Shown here piece after piece: positions 11,021 through 21,294 of a stretch of DNA of 64,000 nucleotides (position 1 is its first letter; each line of letters begins with the position of its first letter). The position numbers and the translations under genes were made by a program. This DNA is from Bidens hawaiensis (Eukaryota; Streptophyta; Magnoliopsida; Asterales; Asteraceae). Location: positions 62,001 through 126,000 of the forward strand of contig JAIQDT010005788.1 of the NCBI GenBank assembly GCA_021521415.1, in the 5' to 3' direction. The notes beneath the pieces are model-generated. The model was not told where the DNA came from and did not search any database. It worked only from the letters and a program-made list of their open reading frames with translations.

Positions 11021-11699
11021 TTGGTAATATAGAAGTGTGCTTGGAATCAGTTTCCGGGTAGACTTTACTTGAAGAGTATTTTACCAAGTAAAATACTCAC
11101 TGGGCAGACTTCAATCTTCTTGACTTTGCCAAACTTTGCCCGACAAACCCTTACGAGCAACCTTGTTCTTCAATGGTTCCTTCAACCCTTTGCTAGAGAA
11201 TAGCTTATTAGCAAAATTGTTCCTTGCTTGAGTTGAACCTTGCCCGATGATACTTGATATATATCATTAAATCATCAAGCCTACTTGGACCATACTTATT
11301 AATGAATACCTTGCCCGGTCTTCCAATTACTTGGCTTCATGAGCTTGGTTAGCCTAAAGCTTACTCGGAAGTGAACTTTACTTGGCTATGAAGAACAAAC
11401 CTGCTTGATACAGTGCACCATGCCGGACTTGCATAAACTAGTGAACCTTGCCCGGTAATACACTAATTTGCAAACCCTGCCCGGATTTCCACTAAAGAAG
11501 ACTTCAAGAAGATAACCCTGCCCGATAGACAAAATATCGTACCCGGCTAAGTAAAATCTTGCTCGGAAGTCTAAGGTGTGCCCGGATCCATACTTAGCAA
11601 ATTCTGAGGAGGTTGAGAAGATTCCAATCTTCCATATGTTCCATAGAACAAGTCTTTGACTTAACAATCTCCCCCTTAGATCAATTTCTTGACTCAACA
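11021..11699 (-). repeat. Copia B 3' LTR (partial, 5' portion)
   Basis: It matches RE1 LTR positions about 2047-2710, including the TTGCCCGG-motif interval. The remaining LTR (equivalent of RE1 1533-2046) is missing at the 11021 side. On the minus strand it starts TGTTGAGTCAAG at 11699. A second polypurine-plus-TGTTAAGTCAAAG junction is repeated 33 bases further in, at 11666. Confidence 0.85.
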
Positions 11700-11712
11700 A
11701 TCTCCCCCTAGA
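11700..11712 (-). promoter_or_regulatory. Polypurine tract of copia B
   Basis: The minus strand reads TAGGGGGAGAT immediately before the LTR start, the plus-strand primer expected at a 3' LTR. A second AAGGGGGAGAT lies at about 11667-11678 inside the LTR edge. Confidence 0.85.
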
Positions 11713-11863
11713 TTGGAACACCTCAGCTGACCCAAAACACATCTATAGTTACTTACACAGGATTAAAATACACATCAAATTAAAGTCAAAGTTACATAAT
11801 CAAATTACATAAATAGTTACATATTCAAAAGCTGTCAAACGACATTACAAATCAAATCCTACT

Positions 11864-14800
11864 CTATGAATCTTGTCTCCTTATTTCATTGTAGGCAGCT
11901 TGTCTTCTGTTTGTTATCACTGATGCAGCTCTCATTTTAAAGATATCAAGGGCTCGGTCATGAGTATGACCTTCCGGTATGACTAAGTCCCTTATATCCA
12001 TTAGATCTTCATTATGCAAGCAATTCAAGTCTTCATCCTTCTTGATTATCCCCAGTACTTTTCCATCAGAGTTTTTCAGCAAATAATGGTCAACATTTTC
12101 TTTGTATTCAACTTCAGTAATGATGCCATTTCTTTGGACTGTGTAGTTGGGGCGTGTCATTCTTCTTCCAAGGCTTAAGCATGCATTCAAATTTAACACT
12201 GGATTCCTGTCTCTGACATTCATTTGGTAGTACAGTTCAGCTTTGTCCATTTTCAATAACTTCTCTGACCTTTTCGATCTGTGAAGTTGAATCATTCTCC
12301 AACTTCTCTTTTCTTTTAAGAACCGGAATCCCTGGTCAGCTTCTTTCTTCAAAAAACATTGAGAGATCATTCATTCCTGCCATCTTGTTTCTGTCTCTAT
12401 AATCATACAGGTCAAGTGTGGCCATTCTTTCTAGTTGTTCTTGAGTATACTCATAAAAGTCACTTCTCACAACTATCTCTCTTAGCTTTCTGCTTTCCAT
12501 AATCACTCTTAAGCATTCAGATACAGAATCATAGTAGATTTCTCTGGGAAGATCCATATCTGTTTGTGGTCTTGATGTTCTTTGTAGTGCAGACCTACTT
12601 GATTCACCTCTTCCACTTTCACCTCTTTCACCTTGTGGATGTCTTCTTGAGATTGGAGGCCTAAATGGAATAAACTTCATGGGTTTTCTTGGCCCCAGAT
12701 TGAAAGTTTTGATGTAGATTGTCTCTACCATCTCAGGTGGAAGGTTAGCCAGTTCAACTACATCTTGTCCAGCTTGTTCTTTAAGAGTGAGAAACATTTT
12801 TGCCATACCAGGTCTATTTGACAGACCAACAGGTACAAATTTTCCATCCACAAAGCTTCTAGGGTTTTCTCCTTCCCTTAGAGCTTTCTCCCAATCAGCC
12901 TTTTGAATGTAGAAAAGATTTTTCAAATATTCCTTTTCTAATGCATCAAAAGAGGCTTCATCCATTCCCCTTTGGTTTGTCATTACCCCCCTTAGAATAT
13001 TTATCATTTCTTCATTCTCCCAAGGAACAATTAGTTCATCTTCAGGATCAGGCTTGTCTTCTTGAGGAGTTGGGGTTTCAACAACAGGTACCTCCTTTGA
13101 CTTTTCCTTTTCACCCTGAATTCTCTGTTTCTCCCCCAGAGGCATTATCTTTCTTTTCTTTATTGGAGGCTCAACAGATGTTTCAGATTGTTTAGCTGAG
13201 CTCTCAGTTTGGACCCTCTTCAGTTTTTCTTTTCTTTTCAGTTTGCTGTATTGATCCAACACTGATTCTCTAGATAGGTTCTCAACTATTTCAGGCTTCA
13301 AACCTTTCTCCAGCAGGTATCCACACATACCTCCAAACTTCTCTTTCAAAGTTTCTAACTTTTCAATCTTCTCATTCTCCTTTACACATTTCTCAATCAC
13401 CTTTTCTCTTTCACTGTTGTAAAGGTCTTGGAGTTTATCATGATTGAAATGGCTCAAATCTTTTTCAGAGTATCCATGCCTTCTCAGATATTCTCTGTGT
13501 TTCTGAGCATTTTTATTCTTTTGTTGCATGGCTCTCTTGATCTTTTCATTTTCTTCATCAAGTCTCTGATTCAACTCACTATCATTCATATGAGCCATAC
13601 TTTCAAAGTTCACACAAAGTGCCCTTAGCTTCTTAATCAAAGGATTGTTTATTTTAGCATTCAACAAACTCTACTCAATGTTTGCTCTCTGTTCATCAGT
13701 CATTACTACTTGTGGAGTCTCAACATTTGAAGTCTTGGCACTCTTTCCTTGATCATCATCAGGATTATCATCATCATCCGAATCCTCAGATTCATCCTCC
13801 TCTTCAGTTAAATCATTTACAACATCAATCCTGGGTTCATCAGAGGGTGGATGCTCTGTATTTGGTTCAGTTCTAATGGGCACATCAGGAACATTTGGAA
13901 CACCTGGAATTCTTTGACCTGGTTGCAGTGTCTGTAGGGGAAATGCCCTGATTGGACTAGCATCATTATCATCATCATCAGGAGTCTCAATATAGCATTT
14001 ATTTCTTTCATCCCATCTCCCTCTCTTTGTTTTTTGATCATCTTTTATGCCCTAATCAGTAGCTTTCCTTTTCATTGAGTATTTCTTTTCAAATCTTTCC
14101 ACTCTTTCATGTATTCTTGAGGCCTTAGCCAACATTTCTTTAATAGATTCTTCATTTTCCTTTTCAGGGTTCTTTTCAGGTTCCTGTTGGGATTCTTTTT
14201 CAGGTTGACTCTGTGGTTGAAACATACTAACCATCATAGCCAGAGAGTTTTCTACTTCCTCATCTCTTTTTAACTTAATCAAGGCCTCAATCACCTCTTG
14301 ATCAGCCACTTCTTCAATAACTTCTTTTGCAAACTTGGCTTGGTTGATCAAGGTTTCCTGCTCTGCCAACTCTACAGGGTCCATGGTTTGGGCCAGTGTC
14401 TCTCTGTCCCTTGTTTCTCTTAAAATATTTTCTTGTTCCCTTAAAGCAGCAGCAGCAGCTTCAGCATCTTCTGTAAACAAAACATCTTTTTCTGGATAGG
14501 CCTTAACAGGCTCTTCTTCTGTGACTTTTTCTTTGCCTTTATCTATCCTTTTAGGCACTATTTCCTCCTCATCATCAGATTGTCTATAGTCATCAATCTC
14601 CTTCTCAAGTGCTTCTAATTCATGGTCATACTCTACCCTCTTAGAGTTTTCAGGTTGTTCACCTTCAGTAATGATTGGCTCCTCAGTAGCAGTCATCCCT
14701 TGAATAATTTCATCAGTTTGAGTTTCTTTCAGCACATCAGTGACCATATCAGTGGTAGTCACTATTTCTTCATCATATATCTTTTCACTCTCATCCACTG

Positions 14801-16481
14801 TCTCAACATTCTCTTCAACATCCTCTTTATCTCTTTCCACATTCACTATTTCATCATTGTAATCATAATCTTGTTCTCCAACATCTGATCTATCACCTTC
14901 ATACTCATCATCTTCAGCTCTCCTCTCCTCACTACTCTCCTCTCTATCATCATATGCTTTCATAATTAGTTTCAAACTGTCTACAGTCTCTACACCTGTT
15001 CCAGTTACAGTTTCAACATTCACACCAGAGTCAGTTGGTATTATTTCATTCTCCCCCTGTTTTGGGGCAGCTGAGGTCTTCTCAACCTCCTGCTCCAGGG
15101 AGTTAATTCTCATTTCAGCTCATACCAACTTCTCAATCAACATAACATTTTCCATTGTCACCTCCTCATTCCTTCTTTTTAGTTCAACATTTTCTTTTAA
15201 CAATGTCAACAAGTCTGTGTCAGTGGGTGGTGTTGTAGGTGGTGATGTAGAAAATTTTTCATATTCAGGTTGTTGTGTGGTTGTGGTGTGGGTTTGGAAA
15301 ATGGATTGTGGTGGTGATTGTGTATGAGGTGGGCTTGGAATAAATGGATCAGAATGAATTGGGCTAGATGTTGGTGGTGTTTGTGTATGAGGTGGGGATT
15401 TATGTGTTGATGTATCAGGTTGACTTATGGTTAGGGTTTGGGTTGGGGATTGAGTGGTTTGATGTGGTGGAGTTTGTGGTGGTGAAGGTATAATGGGTTG
15501 ATCAATGTGTGGTGGTGTTGGAATAGGTTGTTCTTGTTCCTCAAGTTGCTCCCCCCTGATCAGGTGCATCAACATTCATAGCTACTCCAGCTCCTCCTTC
15601 ATCTCCATTATCAGCATTATTATCTCCATCATCAGAACCATCATCATCACTCTCAACATCATCTTCACCTCCTTCCTCCTCTGAGCTCAACTCAGGCACC
15701 GACATCACATTCAAGTCATGGTCCAACAACCATGGCAAGATCTTAAACGGAATGTTTGAGTCAAATCTATTGGCCACACCCGGATTTCTGATTCTTCTGT
15801 AAGTGTCAGGATTCTGCAGTAGGTGTGTAATGCCAATAGTGGGTAGATTTTGTAATTCACTGTTGAAGATTATCTGTAGGAATCTTGGGTACTGCAGAAA
15901 TCTATCTACCTCAGCCTTCTTCAAGTTTGATACCAATATGGAAAATCATATATAATCCCCACAGTGGCATTTGCTAGATCACGACTCATCAGAGTCCATG
16001 ATCCCTTTCGTGGAGCAAATCCCTGTATCACATGGTGAATGAGAAATCTATACAATATATGGAACATTCCCTTTTGAAATTGTCCATCATGGACTGTTCC
16101 CTGATAACCCATCGTCTCTTCAAATATTCTCATCAGGTGTGCTGTATTGAAGTTTATTCGATTATGGTCATCATCATTCAACCGCAAGCATCTTCTTATC
16201 ATTCTTTCAGTTATGTGTATTTCTTGTCTTGCAACAGTTGCTTCGATTCTATTTCCATTGATGTCTTCAACCAGTTCTGCAGATCTCCAGAAATCCAGTG
16301 AATGATTTCTGTAGATGACAGGACATTCAGTGAAAGCAAAGCTGACATTCGATCGAGCCATCCAAGTAATCATTCTTGCCACTGGCTCGTTGTCAGGTGT
16401 GACTTGAAAAATTGCACACATGTTATGCTTCTTTTCAAAGAAGTACTTGGGTTGTTCTTCTGCCATATCTGAACAACACAA
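11864..16481 (-). pseudogene. Copia B ORF3, very long protein in the position between pol and 3' LTR
   Basis: This is the third ORF of a large copia element, read from 16481 (MAEEQPKYFFEKKHN within the first residues) to 11864, about 1,540 codons if the breaks are ignored. Order: an N-terminal folded-looking domain (residues about 8-210: LDFWRSAEL, ITERMIRRCLRL, FLIHHVIQG, YPRFLQIIF); a Pro/Thr/Gln-rich linker; acidic low-complexity tracts; a long Glu/Lys-rich coiled-coil-like segment (about 13250-13660); a basic patch EPPIKKRKIMP; and a compact C-terminal region ending near 11864. Breaks: frame changes near 15921-15936, 15541-15575 and 12336-12370, and in-frame stops near 15120, 14052 and 13671. 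Related to D ORF3 in its N-terminal domain. No signal peptide or membrane helix is visible, so I do not call it an envelope. Function unknown. Confidence 0.8.
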
Positions 16482-16995
16482 TCAAACATTCAAAGTGAAA
16501 TTAGTCATAAAGTTCAGTACTTTAAGTAATTTCAAGGTATAAAAATGAAGAAGAAAGAGAGAAAAATCATCAAGAACCTGTTCTTCGACAAGTTTATAAC
16601 CTGAACACATAAACAGAGTATTAGTAATCAAATACATAATCAAAACCCATTATAATCTAATCGTGATCGGTAAACACATTATTATTGCTTACCGAGTCGG
16701 AATTAGAGGGCTGGTAAAGTTAGGGTTTGGAATAATCGAATGCGATAGGTCAGTTTGGGTTTCTTTGATAGTAAGCAGTTGCAGTGGAAGGAGAGAGAGA
16801 GAGAGGGAAAATAATGTTGAAAATATCCCTAACTCCCCCTTATATACCTTTTGAAAGTGGGTTTTAAATGCAATTTCTCGTGTAGTGAATTATTAGCTGT
16901 CAAACATAATGATCTTATCCAATTTAAAACCTTACCTGATAAAATTTAGAAGTTGAACTTTGCTTGGAAAAATTTTCATTTGTTAATTGACAAAG
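16482..16995 (-). other. 5' flank of copia B ORF3
   Basis: AT-rich and non-coding. It includes a short (GA)n run at about 16793-16806. Any ORF3 promoter or splice acceptor should lie here, but none is clear enough to mark. Confidence 0.45.
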
Positions 16996-17860
16996 TCTAC
17001 TCGGCATCTTCCACATACAATCCTTGCTCGGTCAAGTTAACTAATTTAAAGTCAAGTAAATATGAAGAAAGCTTGCCCGAAATACCAGATTTCTTGAGAA
17101 CTTAATCACAAGATAAATAATCAAGTATAAAATATAAAATAAGCATTCTTGCTAGGAATCAATAAGATACCCAAATAAATTTCTCAAATATAATTCAAGT
17201 AACTCAATCTAGCATAAACCCTATCAAAATCAGAAACACATTCAATCAAACACACTTTGATGAACAGTGTGCCCGAGCAACCTTCCTAAGATAGTGTGCC
17301 CGAACAACCTTCTTTACAAAGTATACCCGAAAAATTTTCATAGAGTATAAAGTGTGCCCGAAATGATATCTTGCAGACAGTGTACTCGGAAAGTCAAATT
17401 TTGAAATTACCAAGTATATTGAGGGAACAATAGTGTACCCGGAATATAAAGTGTGCCCGGAAGACAAAGTCTGCCCGAAAACACTTGTAATTTCAAAGAA
17501 ATCATAATCACAAATCACGCATAGCATGTTCGGAAATAGATTAAACATAAAACACCTAAGTGTACTATAGTCTAAAATTTCAAAGAGCTTGCCCGACAAT
17601 CCTATGTTAGCACTAAGCTTCCTAGGATTAACATATTCACACATCAGGTATGCTTGGGAACTAAACTAAACAGGATAGTCTACCCGAGAAAATTCAAAGC
17701 ATCAAATCATACCCGAAAAAGACAAACTTAGATAAAAGTACCTAAGTGTGCCCGAAAAGGTTATAAAGCATCAAACCTTACCCGAAAATACGTATTCAAT
17801 CATAAGCAATCAGGCTTGCCCGGAAAGTGACTAATTTAGTTAATCTTTCCGAGTACACTT
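16996..17860 (-). repeat. TGCCCGAA-motif array upstream of copia B ORF3
   Basis: Roughly fifteen scattered copies of (T)GCCCG(G/A)AA and close variants (ACCCGAA, CTCGGAA), spaced about 25-60 bases. The same motif is repeated in the LTRs of RE1, B and A. The position matches the AACTTCGCCT array of copia D at 24213-24926. An apparent minus-strand ORF across it (17246-17644) is motif-derived. Confidence 0.8.
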
Positions 17861-17861
17861 G

Positions 17862-18245
17862 TGTATGACTGGATAATCACTTTTCTGCCTATCATTTGAA
17901 AAGATTTATCTAGGAACATGCATAGACAACAATGTAACTCCACATAAATTTTAGCATTTTCTTTATGTTTATATCACCTTAGATTTTACATATAAGGAGA
18001 AAGCAACCATACATGTCAATGACTGTACTAAGAGTCCTTTTAGCCTAATAAATCCATATGATTGGCTAAGTAGTCAATGTACTATTATTTCCCAAATATT
18101 CAGTTTAATATTCAATCACCCTAATGTCTCTTAATTGGTAGGTAAATGGCTGTTCTGTTTGACCACAAGTAGTCAACAGGACCAAACATACATTGTGAAT
18201 ATATGTCCTTTCAAAGTCAGAGCTATTGACATAGTTTTAAGTGAA
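17862..18245 (-). other. Conserved non-coding block in the spacer 5' of ORF3 (copia B)
   Basis: It aligns with copia D about 25607-26215. Strongest match: GTGTATGACTGG(A/G)TAATC and TTTTCTGCCTATCATT at 17862-17906. Further matches are GACTGT(A/T)CTAA...AGCCTAATAA and AGGACCAAACATA...ATGTCCTT. There is no shared reading frame. It begins directly after the broken protease, so B has lost integrase, RT and RNase H. Confidence 0.7.
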
Positions 18246-18422
18246 GGAATAGAAAAAAGTTATATATGTCCCCACAATCTTTCCACCATTTTCATCACTT
18301 CCAAATGCTACAGGACCTTCATACTTTTCTTCATAATTGACAAGTGATCTTTTGTCACAAGTCATGTGCCTAGAACAACCACTATCCATATACCATATGT
18401 CATTCAGTGGAGTGGACTGTTC
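18237..18422 (-). pseudogene. pol: Copia B protease start (pol fragment)
   Basis: The frame from 18422 reads [20 protein letters not shown], with the copia aspartic-protease motif D-S-G-C. It continues for only about 40 recognisable residues (VAFGSDENGGKIVG) and then runs into the non-coding spacer. Everything from mid-protease to the end of RNase H is deleted. The frame opens at a splice-acceptor-like GTGCAG|GAA. Confidence 0.88.
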
Positions 18423-18445
18423 CTGCACAAAAGAAAATTTGATTA
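18423..18445 (-). promoter_or_regulatory. Putative 3' splice site at the gag/pol boundary, copia B
   Basis: The minus strand reads CTAATCA, which includes the gag stop TAA, then a pyrimidine-rich TTTTCTTTTG and GTGCAG|G. Exon 2 would start at 18422 in the pol frame. The same arrangement is seen in A, D and F. The donor side is lost because B is truncated at 20270. Confidence 0.6.
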
Positions 18446-20270
18446 GTTGAGTGATGAAGTGCAAGCTGTATCAACTTGCAACTCATCAGATTCTGTTTCA
18501 GAGGCAGCTTGGGAAGTGAGTGTTGTTGGTTCAGGATCTTCATGTGTAACTTCTATATTGTCTGAATTGTCTGTTTCATACCCACATTCTCTTGGAGATT
18601 TAACAAATGAGGTTGATCCTAGACAATCTTCTGATGCTATGTCAAACTCTTTTACTACATAGTCTTTCTTTTCAGAGTAGTCTCTCACATCAAGGACTGT
18701 CTCAACCTTGGTTTCAACCTTAGATTTACAAAGGAATCCTTCAGGTTCAAATCCATGTTTCATCAGAAACTTTTCATCACCAGTGAGTTTTGTTGGTTTC
18801 TTTCTAGGAAATGCTCCTCTATTTCTTGTCTTCTCACTGCTTGATGATTCCTGAGACCTATCAGATTTAACAGATTGGGTATCCTTATCAGGAATGATTC
18901 TTAAGGATTGAGTGTTCTGTTTATCCTTCCTTTCACTCTTCACAGGAGATTTACTCCTTTGAGCATGCTTATGAACAGGTTTCTTTGATTTTATTTCATC
19001 CTTTTGGGTTTCTTTCTTAGTACTCCCTTTCCACCAACTTTTCCCTTTCCCAGGTATTCATCATACTTTTGCTTGTACAAAACAAAGTCTTGTCCATACT
19101 TTGTTTCATCAAAGACATGTAAAGGCTTGAATTTGAGTCTTTCATTATAGGAGTCTGTGTGATGACCATACTCATCACACTTTCTGCACCAAACCTTTCC
19201 TTTGAAAATTTCATAATCTTTTGGTTTCTTGAACCTTTCACTTGGTTTAGGTGTCTTGACTCCAAGAGTCTTCTGAGTCTTTAGACTATCAAAATCAATA
19301 GAGAAAGGCACAAATTCTTCAATTTTGATGTTTTGTCTTTCAACTTTGCTTTTAACAAAGACAACTTTCTCCATTTTCATAGGTTCCTCATCACTGCTTT
19401 CTCTGTGTCTTGACTGTCTTTTCTCATATTCTTCCATGGTTTCCACTTCTCGAACATGAAGTACTTCATGACTGGAAAAGATTGGATAAACAAGGATAAA
19501 ATTTTCTGAATCAACTTCTTCAGTTACTCTCTTCTTTTTATTTTGTTTTATCCTTTCCAACACAGCCTTGCTTGGTGGCTTGACTGCATTGTAGTTTACC
19601 TTTCTCTTTTCATAATTGTCATAAGACACATGCTCTCTTCTCATTTTTACATTCTACTTCTTCATTCTAGGTGTTACAGGTGGATACTTATGAAGTTTGT
19701 CAATGGATTCTGGTTTCTTGTATCTTCTTCCTCTTTCAGCTTTTTGATCTGTTCATCTGTGATCTGATCACTCAAATCATCTTGATTGAGATCATTAGAA
19801 TCAAAGTCATCCTCAGAGACTTGAACTCCAATTGACTTATCCTCTTTTACTTCTTCTTTCACAACAAATTCACCTTCTTCATTCACTTCAACATTTCTGT
19901 ATAAATCAACAAATTCTTCTTTATCTTGAAAGACATCTCTGAATTGTTGCAGGTATGCATCTCTTTTCTCTTTATCAACTTTTGGCATAAAGTTGTTGTT
20001 GAAGGGTGGTGGAACAGCTTTATATCAGTCTTTTTCACTTACTTGGTTTAAAATACCACAGATGTTTCCTGTAGAGACCAAAGTCTTCAGGAATTCAGTT
20101 TCAACTTGCAGTTTTGTGTTCTTCACATTTTCTTCAACTAATATCTTCTTTAGTCCATCTATCTCAGTGATATATCTGGTTTGGGTTCTGTAACTGATCA
20201 TGCAGTCATCTTCCAGACTTTTAATCTTTTCTTCACTGATCATCTCACTAGCTTCATACCCATTGATGAG
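18443..20270 (-). pseudogene. gag: Copia B gag extension (coiled coil, second CCHC knuckle)
   Basis: Gag C-terminal extension, homologous to copia A 34718-38794. It starts inside the coiled-coil segment (SEEKIKSLEDD..., RYITEIDGLKKIL) because the element is cut at about 20270. It then has a conserved PPPFNNN box, acidic repeats, and a second knuckle at 19147-19188 (CRKCDEYGHHTDSY, last Cys replaced by Tyr). The end reads DTACTSSLN then TAA. Breaks: a stop near 20025 and frame changes near 19650-19680 and 18943-18991. It would be part of the unspliced Gag only, if the predicted intron is real. Confidence 0.8.
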
Positions 20271-20504
20271 ATTCGAAGAAAGGTATAGGTTTTGTTGAAA
20301 TTCCACCACCTTTTCACAATGATTATAAAGTAAATCCTTTTGCTATTTAAGAATAAGATATTGATTGAGCGTCGTGAAGACTATGACCGAGCAATGCAAT
20401 TTCAACGCGTTGTTCGTGTGTGTCATAAGCATGGTATTTACAGCTGCAGAGATTGGCAGACAAGACGTTTTAAGTAATTTAAAGACAAAGAGCTCAAGAC
20501 GAGG
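20271..20504 (+). pseudogene. Copia G internal scrap: gag PPPF segment joined to ORF3 C-terminus
   Basis: 20271-20345 matches copia F 59355-59430 (GYRF/GIGFVE then PPPF box). At about 20345 the match stops and a frame resembling the end of D ORF3 begins: RAMQFQRVVRVCHKHG against D ARKYQRIVSVCVREG. Thus nearly all of gag-pol-ORF3 is deleted between two points. Plus strand, opposite to B, A and D. Confidence 0.7.
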
Positions 20505-20507
20505 GGG
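20490..20507 (+). promoter_or_regulatory. Polypurine tract of copia G
   Basis: Purine-rich GAGCTCAAGACGAGGGGG immediately precedes the LTR start TGTCTGTTAATAAACGG at 20508. Confidence 0.85.
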
Positions 20508-20804
20508 TGTCTGTTAATAAACGGTTTTTCTTCTTGAGTCTTTGTATATATCGTTAATGTATTTATTGTTTAATTAATGTAATAATTATTAAGATATTAA
20601 TGTATTTCGTTAAAGTAATCATCTAGTTCGTTAATGATGTTTAACGAACTAGACTTAAGTTATGTTCCCTCCTGATTCGTTAAGGTTGTTAAACGAATCA
20701 GGGGGTGTTTCATTAAGTTATTTCGTTTAATGTATTTTAACGAAGTCGGTGTCTAGTTCGTTATGGAATGTTAGCGAAATAGACTCGTCTTCTATATATA
20801 GTGG
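20508..20804 (+). repeat. Copia G 3' LTR, first part (split by copia D)
   Basis: The LTR starts TGTCTGTTAATAAACGG. It contains many TTCGTTA/TAACGAA words and continues at 33113-33299 after removal of copia D. It is homologous to the copia F 5' LTR remnant (56003-56329). Total length is about 484 bases. A TATATATA box-like stretch at 20793-20800 lies just at the insertion point. Confidence 0.87.
20800..20804. other. Target-site duplication of copia D, left copy
   Basis: AGTGG, repeated exactly at 33108-33112. It proves that 20805-33107 is a single insertion into the copia G LTR. Confidence 0.95.
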
Positions 20805-21217
20805 TGTAGGTTCCCAGCCGGATCTACACGAGATATCGCGTTCTACGTAGGTGCGGAATCCCTACGTAAGACGTTACGAGTATAGAAAACGATACGAGCT
20901 AACACACGATACGATAATCAAACACACGTTGTATTCCAACCGTAAACACATGATACTATGATCACTGAATACAAACTCTCTGACTCGGATACACGAATAA
21001 CAAACTGAATCCACTTTTTCTCAGCCGTAACCTAGCTGAATATATAGGCGACAACTTCGCCTGGTAAGTTCAGGCGAAGTTGTTCCTAACTTCGCTTGTT
21101 CCACAAGTTCGCCTATAACTAGCGAACTTGTGATAACTTCGCTTACATACAAAACTCAAATCTAACTAACACGATTACAGACACTCGACACTGAACTACT
21201 GACATCATGCACCAACA
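20805..21217 (-). repeat. Copia D 3' LTR
   Basis: 413 bases, TGTTGGTGCATG...CCTACA on the minus strand. About six AACTTCGCCT/AGGCGAAGTT words lie at 21047-21152. It differs from the 5' LTR at one site (ACACATGATAC here, ACACGTGATAC at 32695-33107). Confidence 0.97.
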
Positions 21218-21231
21218 GACTCCCCCTTGGC
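21218..21231 (-). promoter_or_regulatory. Polypurine tract of copia D
   Basis: The minus strand reads CCAAGGGGGAGTC directly before the LTR. Confidence 0.9.
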
Positions 21232-21294
21232 AGTAGCTTCATCTCTTTAGCTTCAAACACGTGTCTTGTAATCTTCAATCTTTTATCTTCATCT

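Noticed and set aside
17246..17644. 132-residue minus-strand ORF
   Set aside because: It lies across the TGCCCGAA motif array; its repeated Tyr/Ser/Gly/His pattern is a by-product of the motif.
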